Shown in pieces: positions 1 to 5,802 of a DNA stretch of 13,948 nucleotides. A program made the position numbers and the translations under genes. The stretch spans positions 2,366-16,313 of the forward strand of contig DASH01000081.1 of NCBI GenBank assembly GCA_002503705.1, in the 5' to 3' direction. This DNA comes from Candidatus Woesearchaeota archaeon UBA153 (GTDB taxonomy: Archaea; Nanobdellota; Nanobdellia; Woesearchaeales; UBA525). Under the pieces are notes generated by a model. The model searched no databases and had not been told where the DNA came from. It saw nothing but the letters and a program-made list of their open reading frames with translations. The number at the start of each line of letters is the position of its first letter. The stretch's first letter is position 1.

Positions 1-651
1 CGTGAACTCGCGCATGCGCAGCGTCAATTGTCGCGGGCTGATCTCGTTGCGGTACGCCTTGCCGATCTGGTAGACGCCGAACGGCAATTTCTTGCGGAAG
101 TAGTCGAAGTAGCGCGGGAACGGCAGGTACGTCGTCGTCGCGGTCTCCGGGCGGTTGTACGCTTCCACGTCGAGGCCGATCGTCGTGCGCATCATCAAGT
201 TGTGGCGTCGCACTTCGTCCTTGAACGCGCCCTTGCAGTTCGGACAGACGATGCCGTGCTCGGTCATGAAGGATAAGTAGTCGTCAGCCGCGACGTGCAC
301 ATCCGGCACTTTCTCCTCGATGAGCTTGTCGGCTCTGAAGTTCGCGTTGCACTTGCTGCACGTCACGAGAGGATCGGTGAAGTTGCCTAAGTGTCCTGAC
401 GCTTGCCAGACCGCGACAGGCATGACCGTCGGACACTCGACCTCCCAGTACTCATGCAAGGCGAAGACTTCGCGCAACGTATTTTCGACGTTGTTCTTCA
501 ACAGCTTGCCGAGCGGGCCGTACTCGTAGAACCCCGCCATGCCGCCGTACAGCTCTGGAGAAGGTCCCCAGACGAAGCCGCGCTCCTGCAGGAACGCGAC
601 GAGCTTGTTCATGAAGACTTCCTGCTCGGAAGGTTGCTTCTTCTCAGCCAT
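1..651 (-). CDS. glyS: Glycyl-tRNA synthetase, N-terminal part (runs off left edge)
   Basis: Class II glycyl-tRNA synthetase of the archaeal/eukaryal dimeric type, which charges tRNA-Gly with glycine. The first 217 codons are visible, reading leftward from ATG at 651, with no stop before the window edge; most of the catalytic and anticodon-binding regions lie outside. Family hallmarks are ELYGGMAGFYEYGPLG (residues 33-48), the insertion with two CxxC pairs (C98/C101 and C136/C139), an RPETA segment at 167-171, and class II motif 2 around AYRNEISPRQ (199-208) followed by LRMREFT. The start is fixed by a near-perfect TATA box about 27 nt upstream, which implies an almost leaderless transcript. 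It is the last of three minus-strand genes here but has its own promoter, so it is probably independent of the HEPN/MNT pair. Identification is secure; only completeness is unknown. Confidence 0.95.
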   Translation of the reverse strand, partial: MAEKKQPSEQEVFMNKLVAFLQERGFVWGPSPELYGGMAGFYEYGPLGKLLKNNVENTLREVFALHEYWEVECPTVMPVAVWQASGHLGNFTDPLVTCSKCNANFRADKLIEEKVPDVHVAADDYLSFMTEHGIVCPNCKGAFKDEVRRHNLMMRTTIGLDVEAYNRPETATTTYLPFPRYFDYFRKKLPFGVYQIGKAYRNEISPRQLTLRMREFT

Positions 652-672
652 GCCGAGAGCGAGACGGACGGG

Positions 673-683
673 CTTTTATAAAA
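673..683 (-). promoter_or_regulatory. TATA box of glyS
   Basis: CTTTTATAAAAG-like, nearly palindromic TATA element centred near 678, about 27 nt upstream of the glyS ATG at 651. Archaeal transcription usually starts about 25 nt downstream of the TATA centre, so the message probably begins at or next to the start codon. Confidence 0.7.
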
Positions 684-717
684 GTTGCGCGACGAGAGGC
701 CGTCGAGAGCTGAATGC

Positions 718-870
718 CCGCCACGAGGGCGGATTGCGAGGCAGTCACGAAACTGGTACGTTGCTGGCGCGGCAAAAGTCATAGTAGTAGTTCTCAGCCG
801 TACGACCGTACTCGCATGAACTTGTACGAGAAAATCCGGGCCGCGCCAGCCAAGACCGAGCTGCGCTCGG
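718..870. ncRNA. Structured intergenic segment with an 11-bp long-range helix
   Basis: The 250 nt between HEPN 1 and glyS hold no convincing gene but fold strongly. GCTGGCGCGGC (763-773) pairs perfectly with 840-850 around a 66-nt interior. Inside, TTCT/AGAA (791-794 with 829-832) and CGTAC/GTACG (799-803 with 824-828) nest in register. It is flanked by hairpins CCGCC-ACGAG-GGCGG (718-732) and CCGAGC-TGC-GCTCGG (856-870). The strand is unknown: both neighbouring genes are on the minus strand, and a weak TATA-like TATTTTC lies near 883-889 in that orientation. It does not carry the motifs of RNA copies A-C. It could be a guide-type RNA, a processing signal or a palindromic element; no clear box C/D or H/ACA signature was found. 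Confidence 0.35.
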
Positions 871-901
871 CGCGCGTTTGGGAAAATACCGTGCACGTTC
901 T

Positions 902-1390
902 TCACTCGCACAGGTTCGCGAGCCGTTTGAAGAATGTCGTCGCGTGGGCGATGCTCTCTTCCGCCGGCCGCTTGTTCGCTTGAGGAAGAGTACGATAGGT
1001 GAACCGACCACGCTTGGACTTCTCGTCTCCGAGGATGCCGAGGAGGACTGCGGCTTTCGGGCGTTCGGCGTCGTAGATCCGGAGAAGCTCCTTGTCCAAG
1101 ACTCCGGTCTCGACGAACCAGGCGAAGCGCTCGTACACCTGTTCGTGCTCTCGCGGCGGACGCGTCGTGACGCCGCGCGTCTGCAAGTAGGCTCTCGCCA
1201 CGTAGAAGATTGAGTAGTAGGCGTGGCTGATGACACCGCTGTAGAACGTGAGCGGCTCACGTTCAAGAAGGCTCTTCTGGACATCAGGCCTCTCAGAAAG
1301 ACGGAAGAGCAGACGCGCTGCTTGCAATTCATTCCACGCGCGCTGGCGGGCGGCGTCCTGAGAGGATGCACTCGTAGAATCCTGCGGCAT
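902..1390 (-). CDS. HEPN-domain protein, probable toxin of MNT-HEPN module 1
   Basis: 162-residue HEPN-family protein encoded after a minimal nucleotidyltransferase (MNT). HEPN proteins of such pairs are four-helix-bundle RNases held in check by the MNT partner. The family pattern SHAYYSIFYVARAYL (55-69) is clear. R77 and H82 in RPPREH match the R-X4-6-H RNase motif, so it may be catalytically competent. ATG at 1390 is the only ATG that keeps the helical N-terminus, and it overlaps the MNT gene by 62 bp, which is long for this arrangement. No GTG start lies closer to the MNT stop in this frame. The large overlap makes independent expression unlikely; it is probably translated from the MNT message. 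Family membership is well supported; the toxin role is inferred from context. Confidence 0.8.
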   Translation of the reverse strand: MPQDSTSASSQDAARQRAWNELQAARLLFRLSERPDVQKSLLEREPLTFYSGVISHAYYSIFYVARAYLQTRGVTTRPPREHEQVYERFAWFVETGVLDKELLRIYDAERPKAAVLLGILGDEKSKRGRFTYRTLPQANKRPAEESIAHATTFFKRLANLCE

Positions 1391-1961
1391 TATGGAGGGG
1401 CCGATGCTTCTTCCTGATCTCCTTTCCGAGGTTGAATTCCTCATTGGCGAGCATCTCCTGGAAATCTGCTTTGTTGATGACCCAGAGGTCCATCTCCCTG
1501 AAATGACGGTCGCGGAGCCCTCCGATCGCGAGCTCGATCGGCTTCGCGTCCTCGTTGGTGAAGACGGCGACGTCGATGTCGCTCTTCTTCGTCTGCGTCC
1601 CATCGGCGAAACTGCCGAAGAGGACGATGCTGCTGAACGGGCACGTGCGAAGAATAGTTTCCCTGATCCTTCTTATCTCTTTCCCGTCAATTCCCGGAAG
1701 GTTTCCGAGCCAGGTCTCAGTGACGAGACCAAGATAGTGGTGCGTCCTCGGGTTCGCCAGCTCGAGACTGTAGAGGAAGACGTTGGCGACCCCGCGTTTC
1801 CGGATGACGCCTTCGTCCTCGAACGCGGCGAGCGCCTGCTGCAGCCGGTTGTTGGAACGCTCGCGCGCCCTCTTCTTCAGTTCCGAGAAGGTGATCTCCT
1901 CGAAAGGCCGGAACAGAGCGAGAAGCTCCACCTGTTTTGCCGTCAACACATATATCACCAT
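1329..1961 (-). CDS. wHTH-nucleotidyltransferase (MNT), antitoxin of module 1
   Basis: 210-residue two-domain protein. Residues 1 to about 70 form a winged helix-turn-helix (SELKKRARERSNNRLQQALAAFEDEGVIRKRG, in two adjoining pieces), and about 95-190 form a minimal nucleotidyltransferase. The NTase signature is textbook GS-X10-D-X-D: G116-S117 to D128-I-D130, with a third carboxylate at D158 in EMDLWVI. Antitoxins of this family AMPylate or otherwise neutralise the neighbouring HEPN RNase. The fused wHTH suggests it also represses its own promoter. A palindromic operator (TGGTAT-N4-ATACCA) lies 6 nt upstream of the start, between the TATA box and the ATG. ATG at 1961 is chosen because the TATA box ATAAATA (1993-1999) is 32-38 nt upstream. 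It is followed, overlapping, by the HEPN gene. Confidence 0.85.
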   Translation of the reverse strand: MVIYVLTAKQVELLALFRPFEEITFSELKKRARERSNNRLQQALAAFEDEGVIRKRGVANVFLYSLELANPRTHHYLGLVTETWLGNLPGIDGKEIRRIRETILRTCPFSSIVLFGSFADGTQTKKSDIDVAVFTNEDAKPIELAIGGLRDRHFREMDLWVINKADFQEMLANEEFNLGKEIRKKHRPLHNAAGFYECILSGRRPPARVE

Positions 1962-1999
1962 ACAAATGGTATAATCATACCAAAGTAGTGGTATTTATG
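1958..1999. promoter_or_regulatory. Operator and promoter of MNT-HEPN module 1, shared with RNA copy A
   Basis: The perfect inverted repeat TGGTAT-AATC-ATACCA (1967-1982) is flanked by a third half-site TGGTAT (1989-1994) that runs into the minus-strand TATA box (1993-1999). A partial fourth half-site, ACCAT (1958-1962), forms ACCAT-ACA-AATGGT with the next and covers the start codon. A repressor here would block transcription of the MNT gene. On the plus strand ATAATCAT (1971-1978) is a possible TATA box for RNA copy A, also inside the operator. The likely ligand is the wHTH of the MNT protein, by inference. Confidence 0.6.
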
Positions 2000-2007
2000 A
2001 ATGTTTC

Positions 2008-2181
2008 GGCTCCGAGAGCTGTTTCGACACCATCATCGCCGTCGGCCTCAGGCGAGCGCTACAGCGAGGAAAGAATCGAGCGCGGAGGGGGTGGCCCCAT
2101 CCGGGGAGGCGCCGCGCCTTCAACAGACACAACGGAGAGCGAGCAGCCCACGGCGATGATGTCGACAGAGCTTCGCTAGCC
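2008..2181 (+). ncRNA. Structured RNA, copy A of a three-copy family
   Basis: Noncoding, highly paired segment. The perfect 12-bp helix CATCATCGCCGT (2031-2042) with 2150-2161 closes a 107-nt interior. It extends outward in register through TCGA/TCGA (2024-2027 with 2162-2165), AGCT/AGCT (2017-2020 with 2169-2172) and GGCT/AGCC (2008-2011 with 2178-2181). Inside, in order: CAGGCGA (2049-2055), P2 (2056-2060 with 2136-2140, one mismatch), CGAGGA (2065-2070), P3 GCGCGG/CCGCGC (2080-2085 with 2112-2117), apical arm GGGGGTGGCCCCATCCGGGG (2087-2106), and GAGCAG (2141-2146). The same order recurs in copies B and C. A T-run at 2187-2192 could terminate it. A 60-codon reading frame crosses it but is low-complexity and is better explained as a shadow of the RNA. 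Function unknown. Confidence 0.75.
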
Positions 2182-2186
2182 TCTCA

Positions 2187-2196
2187 TTTTTTATAT
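2187..2196 (+). promoter_or_regulatory. T-run ending RNA A, doubling as TATA box of the next gene
   Basis: TTTTTTATAT follows directly on the closing stem of RNA copy A. Six Ts could act as an archaeal terminator. The TTTTATAT part lies 31-38 nt before the ATG at 2227 and suits a TATA box with a leader of about 10 nt or less. Confidence 0.5.
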
Positions 2197-2226
2197 CCTG
2201 GCGCGCCATCGAGGCTTCCGGAGACG

Positions 2227-2532
2227 ATGAACAGGGAATTTGAGAACGACATCCTCGCCCTCCACAAGGGGTTCGACGCGGGCGAGCGGTTCCGCACGAA
2301 CATCGTCGCGGGCGACGTCATCCTCGACCTCTCCACTCGCGACCGCGTCCGAGGCCTCGAGATCCTCAACGCCGCCGAATTCCTCACGAGCCTCGGACTC
2401 CCCGAGAAGGCGAAGCTCGAAAGTCTCGACTTCGACGCGCGCACCACGACGACCGTAATCTACCTCAAGCTCCGCCTGAAGACCGCGCACCGCGAGATAC
2501 CCGCGATGATCGCGGTACCGTTCGGACCATGA
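2227..2532 (+). CDS. DUF2283-like protein
   Basis: 101-residue soluble protein of unknown function. Residues 29-53, with VILDLSTRDRVRGLEILNAA at the core, resemble DUF2283: a short beta strand, a turn, then GLEILNA leading into a helix. The rest is alpha/beta without a motif I recognise, and ends in strands (TTVIYLKLRLK) and IPAMIAVPFGP. The start is supported by the TATA-like TTTTATAT upstream and by GGAG at 2220-2223 just before the ATG. Its stop overlaps the next ATG (ATGA), so the two are probably translationally coupled, yet base composition drops sharply exactly there. RNA copy A lies immediately upstream. Assignment to DUF2283 rests on one segment and is moderate. Confidence 0.6.
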   Translation: MNREFENDILALHKGFDAGERFRTNIVAGDVILDLSTRDRVRGLEILNAAEFLTSLGLPEKAKLESLDFDARTTTTVIYLKLRLKTAHREIPAMIAVPFGP

Positions 2533-2846
2533 TTGGGAAAATGAACGTTCTGCTTCAAGTCTGGGAAAACCTTAAGATTGCATTACACTTAACGAACGAG
2601 ATACCTCGACGAAATGTGGCGTGTCGTTATTGCGGGTATAGTCTTAAAAGGAGTCAAATTGTTCAGATGCATCCAGGTAATTGTAATGAACGATTTCTCC
2701 ATATGAGTCCTAATCAACGGCGAAGACGTGTGGAACGTTACTTGAAGAACCCAACACGTTGTGCTTATTGTGGTCTGAAAATCAAGTTTAACACGAAACC
2801 TCCGAGAGCCGCCATATGTCCGAAATGTAATCACTTTCAATATTGA
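2529..2846 (+). CDS. Small double zinc-binding protein (unknown function)
   Basis: 105-residue basic protein with two probable zinc sites. The first is C32-x2-C35 with H48 and C52; the second is C78-x2-C81 with C97-x2-C100, a zinc ribbon. The segment RRRRVERYLK between them (65-74) is strongly basic, which suggests nucleic-acid binding. The gene is AT-rich, unlike the DUF2283-like gene it overlaps by 4 nt, and matches the composition of the convergent ParA gene 22 nt downstream; the two may have arrived together. ATG at 2529 is used for the ATGA overlap; ATG at 2541 is an alternative. It could be a partner or regulator of the ParA locus, but nothing in the sequence proves this. Confidence 0.65.
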   Translation: MIGKMNVLLQVWENLKIALHLTNEIPRRNVACRYCGYSLKRSQIVQMHPGNCNERFLHMSPNQRRRRVERYLKNPTRCAYCGLKIKFNTKPPRAAICPKCNHFQY

Positions 2847-2868
2847 GGCACTCTGTTTGCACCCCGAC

Positions 2869-3891
2869 TCACAATTTTTCAACGAGTCGCTCGATGTGTT
2901 CTTTGCTATTATTGAGGTATTCTGCTTTCACCTGAACTCGATATCCAGTAATTGTCTGCTTCCCAGGGCTGACTTTTGAGAATGGCAAGCCTTTAGCGAA
3001 GGCAATGACTCCTGTGGTTTGGAAGTCTCTGATTTCTACGACACCATCTTCAACTTTTGTGAATGAAAATATGTCGGGATTCGTTTTTAACAAACCATCA
3101 ATGTCTGCTTGGATGGTGGTGAGTACTGCGCTATATGCTGATGCCGGACCCATGTATTGGGTTATGCGATTCTTCGCAATCAAGTGTACTTTTGGGAGAG
3201 GACGATTTGCGGCATTCAGTTTTGTGGCAAAAGCGTAGGATGCATAGATATCAGACGGGAGCTTCAATCCAAATATGAGTGAGAATGCGTTTTGAAGTGC
3301 ACGTCGAGAAGAATCGTCCGCCATAACAGGCAAGATTATCTTATCGGTGGTGGCGAGTGCAATCTGAGTGTACATCGAAAAACTTGGATTACAATCCAGA
3401 AACACCGTGTCGTACTCATTAGTTACCTGATCCAAGAAGTCTTTCAACCAGTCAATAACGCCGATCCAGGTATTGGTACCGGGAATCATGTTGTTTGCAA
3501 GACTATTTACCGCATTGGCTTGTAGTTCGAGAAGTGGATCGCCGCACACGAGGTCGATGTTGGACGGAATTCCCTTGTTGTAATTGCTTGGTTTGGTGAT
3601 GAAGTCGCGGGCCTTGAACATTGGCGGTTGGTATGGTGTTGGCAGACGAAGTTGAAAATAGCCACCTAGGCTGCAGCGCGGCACTTGTCCATGGCGAGTC
3701 AGTAACTTATCACTCCCCTTATTATTGAGACCGCCCAACATTAACTCCGATAGGTTTGCTTGCGGGCAAATGTCTATTGCCAATATTCTCTTTTCAGGAT
3801 GCATTTCGGCGTATCGCGCAATCGACTGAAATGCCAAGCTCGTCTTTCCCGTTCCGCCTTTGTTATTCCAGAAGGTGTACTTTACATCCAT
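2869..3891 (-). CDS. ParA/Soj-family ATPase
   Basis: 340-residue P-loop ATPase of the ParA/MinD class, which drives plasmid or chromosome partition. The deviant Walker A is KGGTGKT (11-17, signature lysine K11). Walker A' is AIDICPQANLSE with D40, and Walker B is VFLDCNPS with D166. The protein is longer than minimal Soj, with an insertion at about 55-115 and a C-terminal extension. No ParB-like gene is in the window. It is AT-rich and convergent with the zinc-ribbon gene. Upstream, three 13-bp palindromes spaced exactly 21 bp lie between a good TATA box (3969-3980) and the ATG, suggesting autoregulation, a centromere, or both. It may be a remnant of an integrated plasmid or virus. Family assignment is secure. 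Confidence 0.92.
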   Translation of the reverse strand: MDVKYTFWNNKGGTGKTSLAFQSIARYAEMHPEKRILAIDICPQANLSELMLGGLNNKGSDKLLTRHGQVPRCSLGGYFQLRLPTPYQPPMFKARDFITKPSNYNKGIPSNIDLVCGDPLLELQANAVNSLANNMIPGTNTWIGVIDWLKDFLDQVTNEYDTVFLDCNPSFSMYTQIALATTDKIILPVMADDSSRRALQNAFSLIFGLKLPSDIYASYAFATKLNAANRPLPKVHLIAKNRITQYMGPASAYSAVLTTIQADIDGLLKTNPDIFSFTKVEDGVVEIRDFQTTGVIAFAKGLPFSKVSPGKQTITGYRVQVKAEYLNNSKEHIERLVEKL

Positions 3892-3909
3892 AGGGTCGCC
3901 TCAATAAAC

Positions 3910-3964
3910 GTCCATTTTGGACACACAGGAGTCCATTTTGGACCCGCGTTAGTCCAGTAATGAC
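3910..3964. repeat. Three 21-bp-phased palindromes upstream of parA (operator or parS-like)
   Basis: GTCCATTTTGGAC occurs perfectly at 3910-3922 and 3931-3943. A degenerate third copy, GTCCAGTAATGAC, is at 3952-3964. Starts at 3910, 3931 and 3952 are exactly 21 bp apart, two helical turns, so bound proteins would line up on one face of the DNA. The sites lie in the parA leader, between its TATA box and start codon. Confidence 0.75.
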
Positions 3965-3968
3965 TTTT

Positions 3969-3980
3969 TATTTATAAAGA
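3969..3980 (-). promoter_or_regulatory. TATA box of parA
   Basis: TTTATAAATA on the minus strand. Transcription would begin near 3945, giving a leader of about 55 nt that includes two of the three palindromes. Confidence 0.5.
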
Positions 3981-4011
3981 TTTGTATTTTTTCCTTTATT
4001 ATGAAACAGTT

Positions 4012-4086
4012 ACTTTTATAAACCCCTCCCGATTCGCTGTCGTTATTCGCCCGAGTGTCATGCGTTGAGGGCGGCTCTTCTGAGCC
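4012..4086 (+). promoter_or_regulatory. Promoter and leader of the ribosomal protein operon
   Basis: TTTATAAA at 4014-4021 is the only strong plus-strand TATA box near rps13. The predicted start is near 4046, leaving a leader of about 80 nt, longer than for most genes here. The leader holds the perfect hairpin GGCTC-TTCT-GAGCC (4073-4086) in a GC-rich stretch, which may be a site for autogenous ribosomal-protein control. GAGTGA just before the rps13 ATG is a weak Shine-Dalgarno match. Confidence 0.55.
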
Positions 4087-4127
4087 GGCTCTGGACGACG
4101 ACAAACGAGCGTACTGAGTGAACTATC

Positions 4128-4589
4128 ATGGCTGATTTCCGGCACATCGTTCGCGTCGCGAACACGGACTTGAAAGGCGAACAGCGCCTCGTCATCTCGC
4201 TCCAGAAGATTAAAGGCGTCGGCTTCACGTTCGCCGCCGCGATCTGCCACGCCGCCGGCGTGGACAAGCAGACGCGCACCGGCGAGTTGAGCGACGCTGA
4301 GCAGCAGCGGCTGGATGAGGTCGTCCGCGGTCCGGAAGCGCACGGCATCCCGACGTGGATGCTCAACCGTCGCAAGGACCCGGAGACTGGCGAGGACAAG
4401 CACTTCATCTTAGGCGACATCGCGTACAGTTTGGAAGGGGATAAGAAGCGCGAGGGGCGCATCCGCAGCTATAAGGGCGTCCGGTACCCGTTGGGCTTGC
4501 CGGTTCGCGGCCAGCGCACGCGCAGCAATTTCCGACCGAACAAGGGGAAGGTGACGTTGAAGAAGAAGGTCAACGTCATCAGGAAGTGA
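4128..4589 (+). CDS. rps13: Small-subunit ribosomal protein uS13
   Basis: 153-residue archaeal uS13, a head protein of the 30S subunit contacting tRNA and the intersubunit bridge. The fold starts with the KGVGFTFA helix-hairpin-helix (29-36). The basic tail carries the invariant GQRTRSN (128-134) and ends KKKVNVIRK, which reaches the P site. Length is normal for archaea. It is the first gene of the operon; rps4 starts 12 nt after its stop, and the rps13-rps4-rps11-rpoD order is standard in archaea. Confidence 0.97.
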   Translation: MADFRHIVRVANTDLKGEQRLVISLQKIKGVGFTFAAAICHAAGVDKQTRTGELSDAEQQRLDEVVRGPEAHGIPTWMLNRRKDPETGEDKHFILGDIAYSLEGDKKREGRIRSYKGVRYPLGLPVRGQRTRSNFRPNKGKVTLKKKVNVIRK

Positions 4590-4601
4590 GTGTGACTATT
4601 C

Positions 4602-5285
4602 ATGGGCGATCCGAAGAAGACGCGAAAGCAGTACTCGACGCCGAGCCACCCGTGGGTCGGCCCGCGCATCCTTGAGGAGAACAAGCTCGTCCAAGAGTAC
4701 GGCTTGCGGAACAAGAAGGAAGTCTGGAAGATGGCGAGCGTCATCAGCCAGTTCAAGGATCGCGCGAAGAAGCTCATCGCGAAGACCGACGCGCAGACCG
4801 AGAAGGAGCGCCAACAGCTCCTCGACCGGATGGCGCGTCTCGGTCTCATCAAGCGCGGCGCGTCGTTCGACGACATCCTCGGTCTCACTGTCAAGAGTTC
4901 GCTCGACCGCCGCTTGCAGACGTTGCTCGTCAAGAAGCACTTGGCGCGCACGATGGACCAGGCGCGGCAGATGGTCATCCACCGCCACGTCACGATGAAC
5001 GGCGTCGTCGTCACGAGTCCTGGCCGCTTGGTCACGGTCGAGGAGGAGCCGACGCTCGCGTTCACCAATCGCAGCGCGTTCTTCAACGAGCAGCACCCGG
5101 AACGCTTCAGCGAGGAGGAGTTGTCTCGCAAGCGAGAGGCGCAGGACGCCGCTCGCAAGAGAGCTGAAGAGGCCGCGAAGTCCAAGAAGGAAGAGGTCGT
5201 CGCGTTCCGCGAAGAGGAGATCAAGGAGGCTGAAGTCCTCGCTGGCGAAGCTGTCGAGAAGGAAGTCAAGGAGGGTGATGCGTGA
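4602..5285 (+). CDS. rps4: Small-subunit ribosomal protein uS4
   Basis: 227-residue uS4, an early 16S rRNA-binding protein. The archaeal N-terminus reads MGDPKKTRKQYSTPSHPW. The S4 RNA-binding domain is at about 100-150 (SLDRRLQTLLVKKHLA, then VIHRHVTMNGVVV). After about residue 165 comes a roughly 60-residue highly charged, probably helical tail (EEELSRKREAQDAARKR, then a Glu-rich end), longer than in many archaeal S4 proteins. Its last codons hold a strong GGAGGGTGA ribosome-binding site for rps11, and its TGA overlaps the rps11 ATG by one base, so the two are coupled. Confidence 0.97.
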   Translation: MGDPKKTRKQYSTPSHPWVGPRILEENKLVQEYGLRNKKEVWKMASVISQFKDRAKKLIAKTDAQTEKERQQLLDRMARLGLIKRGASFDDILGLTVKSSLDRRLQTLLVKKHLARTMDQARQMVIHRHVTMNGVVVTSPGRLVTVEEEPTLAFTNRSAFFNEQHPERFSEEELSRKREAQDAARKRAEEAAKSKKEEVVAFREEEIKEAEVLAGEAVEKEVKEGDA

Positions 5286-5743
5286 TGGTGGGAGAACGGC
5301 CGCAACGGCGAGAACGGAGAGGCCCGCCGCCGCAAGCGCCCAGGCCTGACGATTCCAGCTTCCGCTGGGGCATCTGCCACATCCTCGCGAGTTACAATAA
5401 CACGCTTATCCACGTCACGGACATCACGGGCAGCGAGACGATCGCCCTCGTGACTGGCGGCCAGATGGTGAAGAGCGACCGTCTCGAGTCGAGTCCGACG
5501 ACGGCGATGAGCGCCGCCGCGAAGGTCGCGGAGTTGTGCCACGAGAAGGGCATCAAGGCGTTGCACGTGCGCATCCGCGCTCCGGGCGGGCATAACGGCC
5601 CGATGAACCCGGGTCCGGGCGCTCAAGCGGCGGTGCGCGCGTTGTCGCGTCGCGGTTTGCGCATCGGTTTGATCGAGGACGTCACGCCCGTGCCGCACGG
5701 CGGTTGCCGGAAGAAGGGCGGTCGTCGGGGACGCCGCGTGTGA
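5285..5743 (+). CDS. rps11: Small-subunit ribosomal protein uS11
   Basis: 152-residue uS11, a platform protein near the E site. The core is unmistakable: ILASYNNTLIHVTDITG (33-49), the HNGPMNPGPGAQAA glycine/proline loop, and IEDVTPVPHGGCRKKGGRRG ending in RV. The N-terminus (first 25 residues) is Arg/Pro-rich, as in other archaea. ATG at 5285 sits about 10 nt after GGAGGGTGA and overlaps the rps4 stop as TGATG; GTG at 5282 is a possible alternative start one codon earlier. In the tail, HGGCRKK replaces the more usual HDGTRRK-type sequence. Confidence 0.96.
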   Translation: MVGERPQRRERRGPPPQAPRPDDSSFRWGICHILASYNNTLIHVTDITGSETIALVTGGQMVKSDRLESSPTTAMSAAAKVAELCHEKGIKALHVRIRAPGGHNGPMNPGPGAQAAVRALSRRGLRIGLIEDVTPVPHGGCRKKGGRRGRRV

Positions 5744-5802
5744 GCGGAACGCGGCGAACAGCACGACACTCACGCAGCATGCACTCAACAAGGATTGATA
5801 TC

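Noticed and set aside
763..850. Box C/D guide RNA
   Set aside because: No matching pair of C (RUGAUGA) and D (CUGA) boxes at the stem ends on either strand.
1997..2179. A 60-codon protein frame over RNA copy A (MNVSAPRAV...) with a GGAAP motif also readable in copy B
   Set aside because: The shared residues follow from the shared GC-rich RNA motif. Composition is low-complexity, and the paired helices explain the conservation better.
3910..3964. CRISPR array
   Set aside because: Only three 13-bp palindromes with 8-bp gaps; repeats and spacers are far too short.
4469..5791. 440-codon minus-strand frame opposite rps13, rps4 and rps11
   Set aside because: Arg/Ser/Ala-rich antisense shadow of GC-rich ribosomal genes; the plus-strand proteins are unmistakable.
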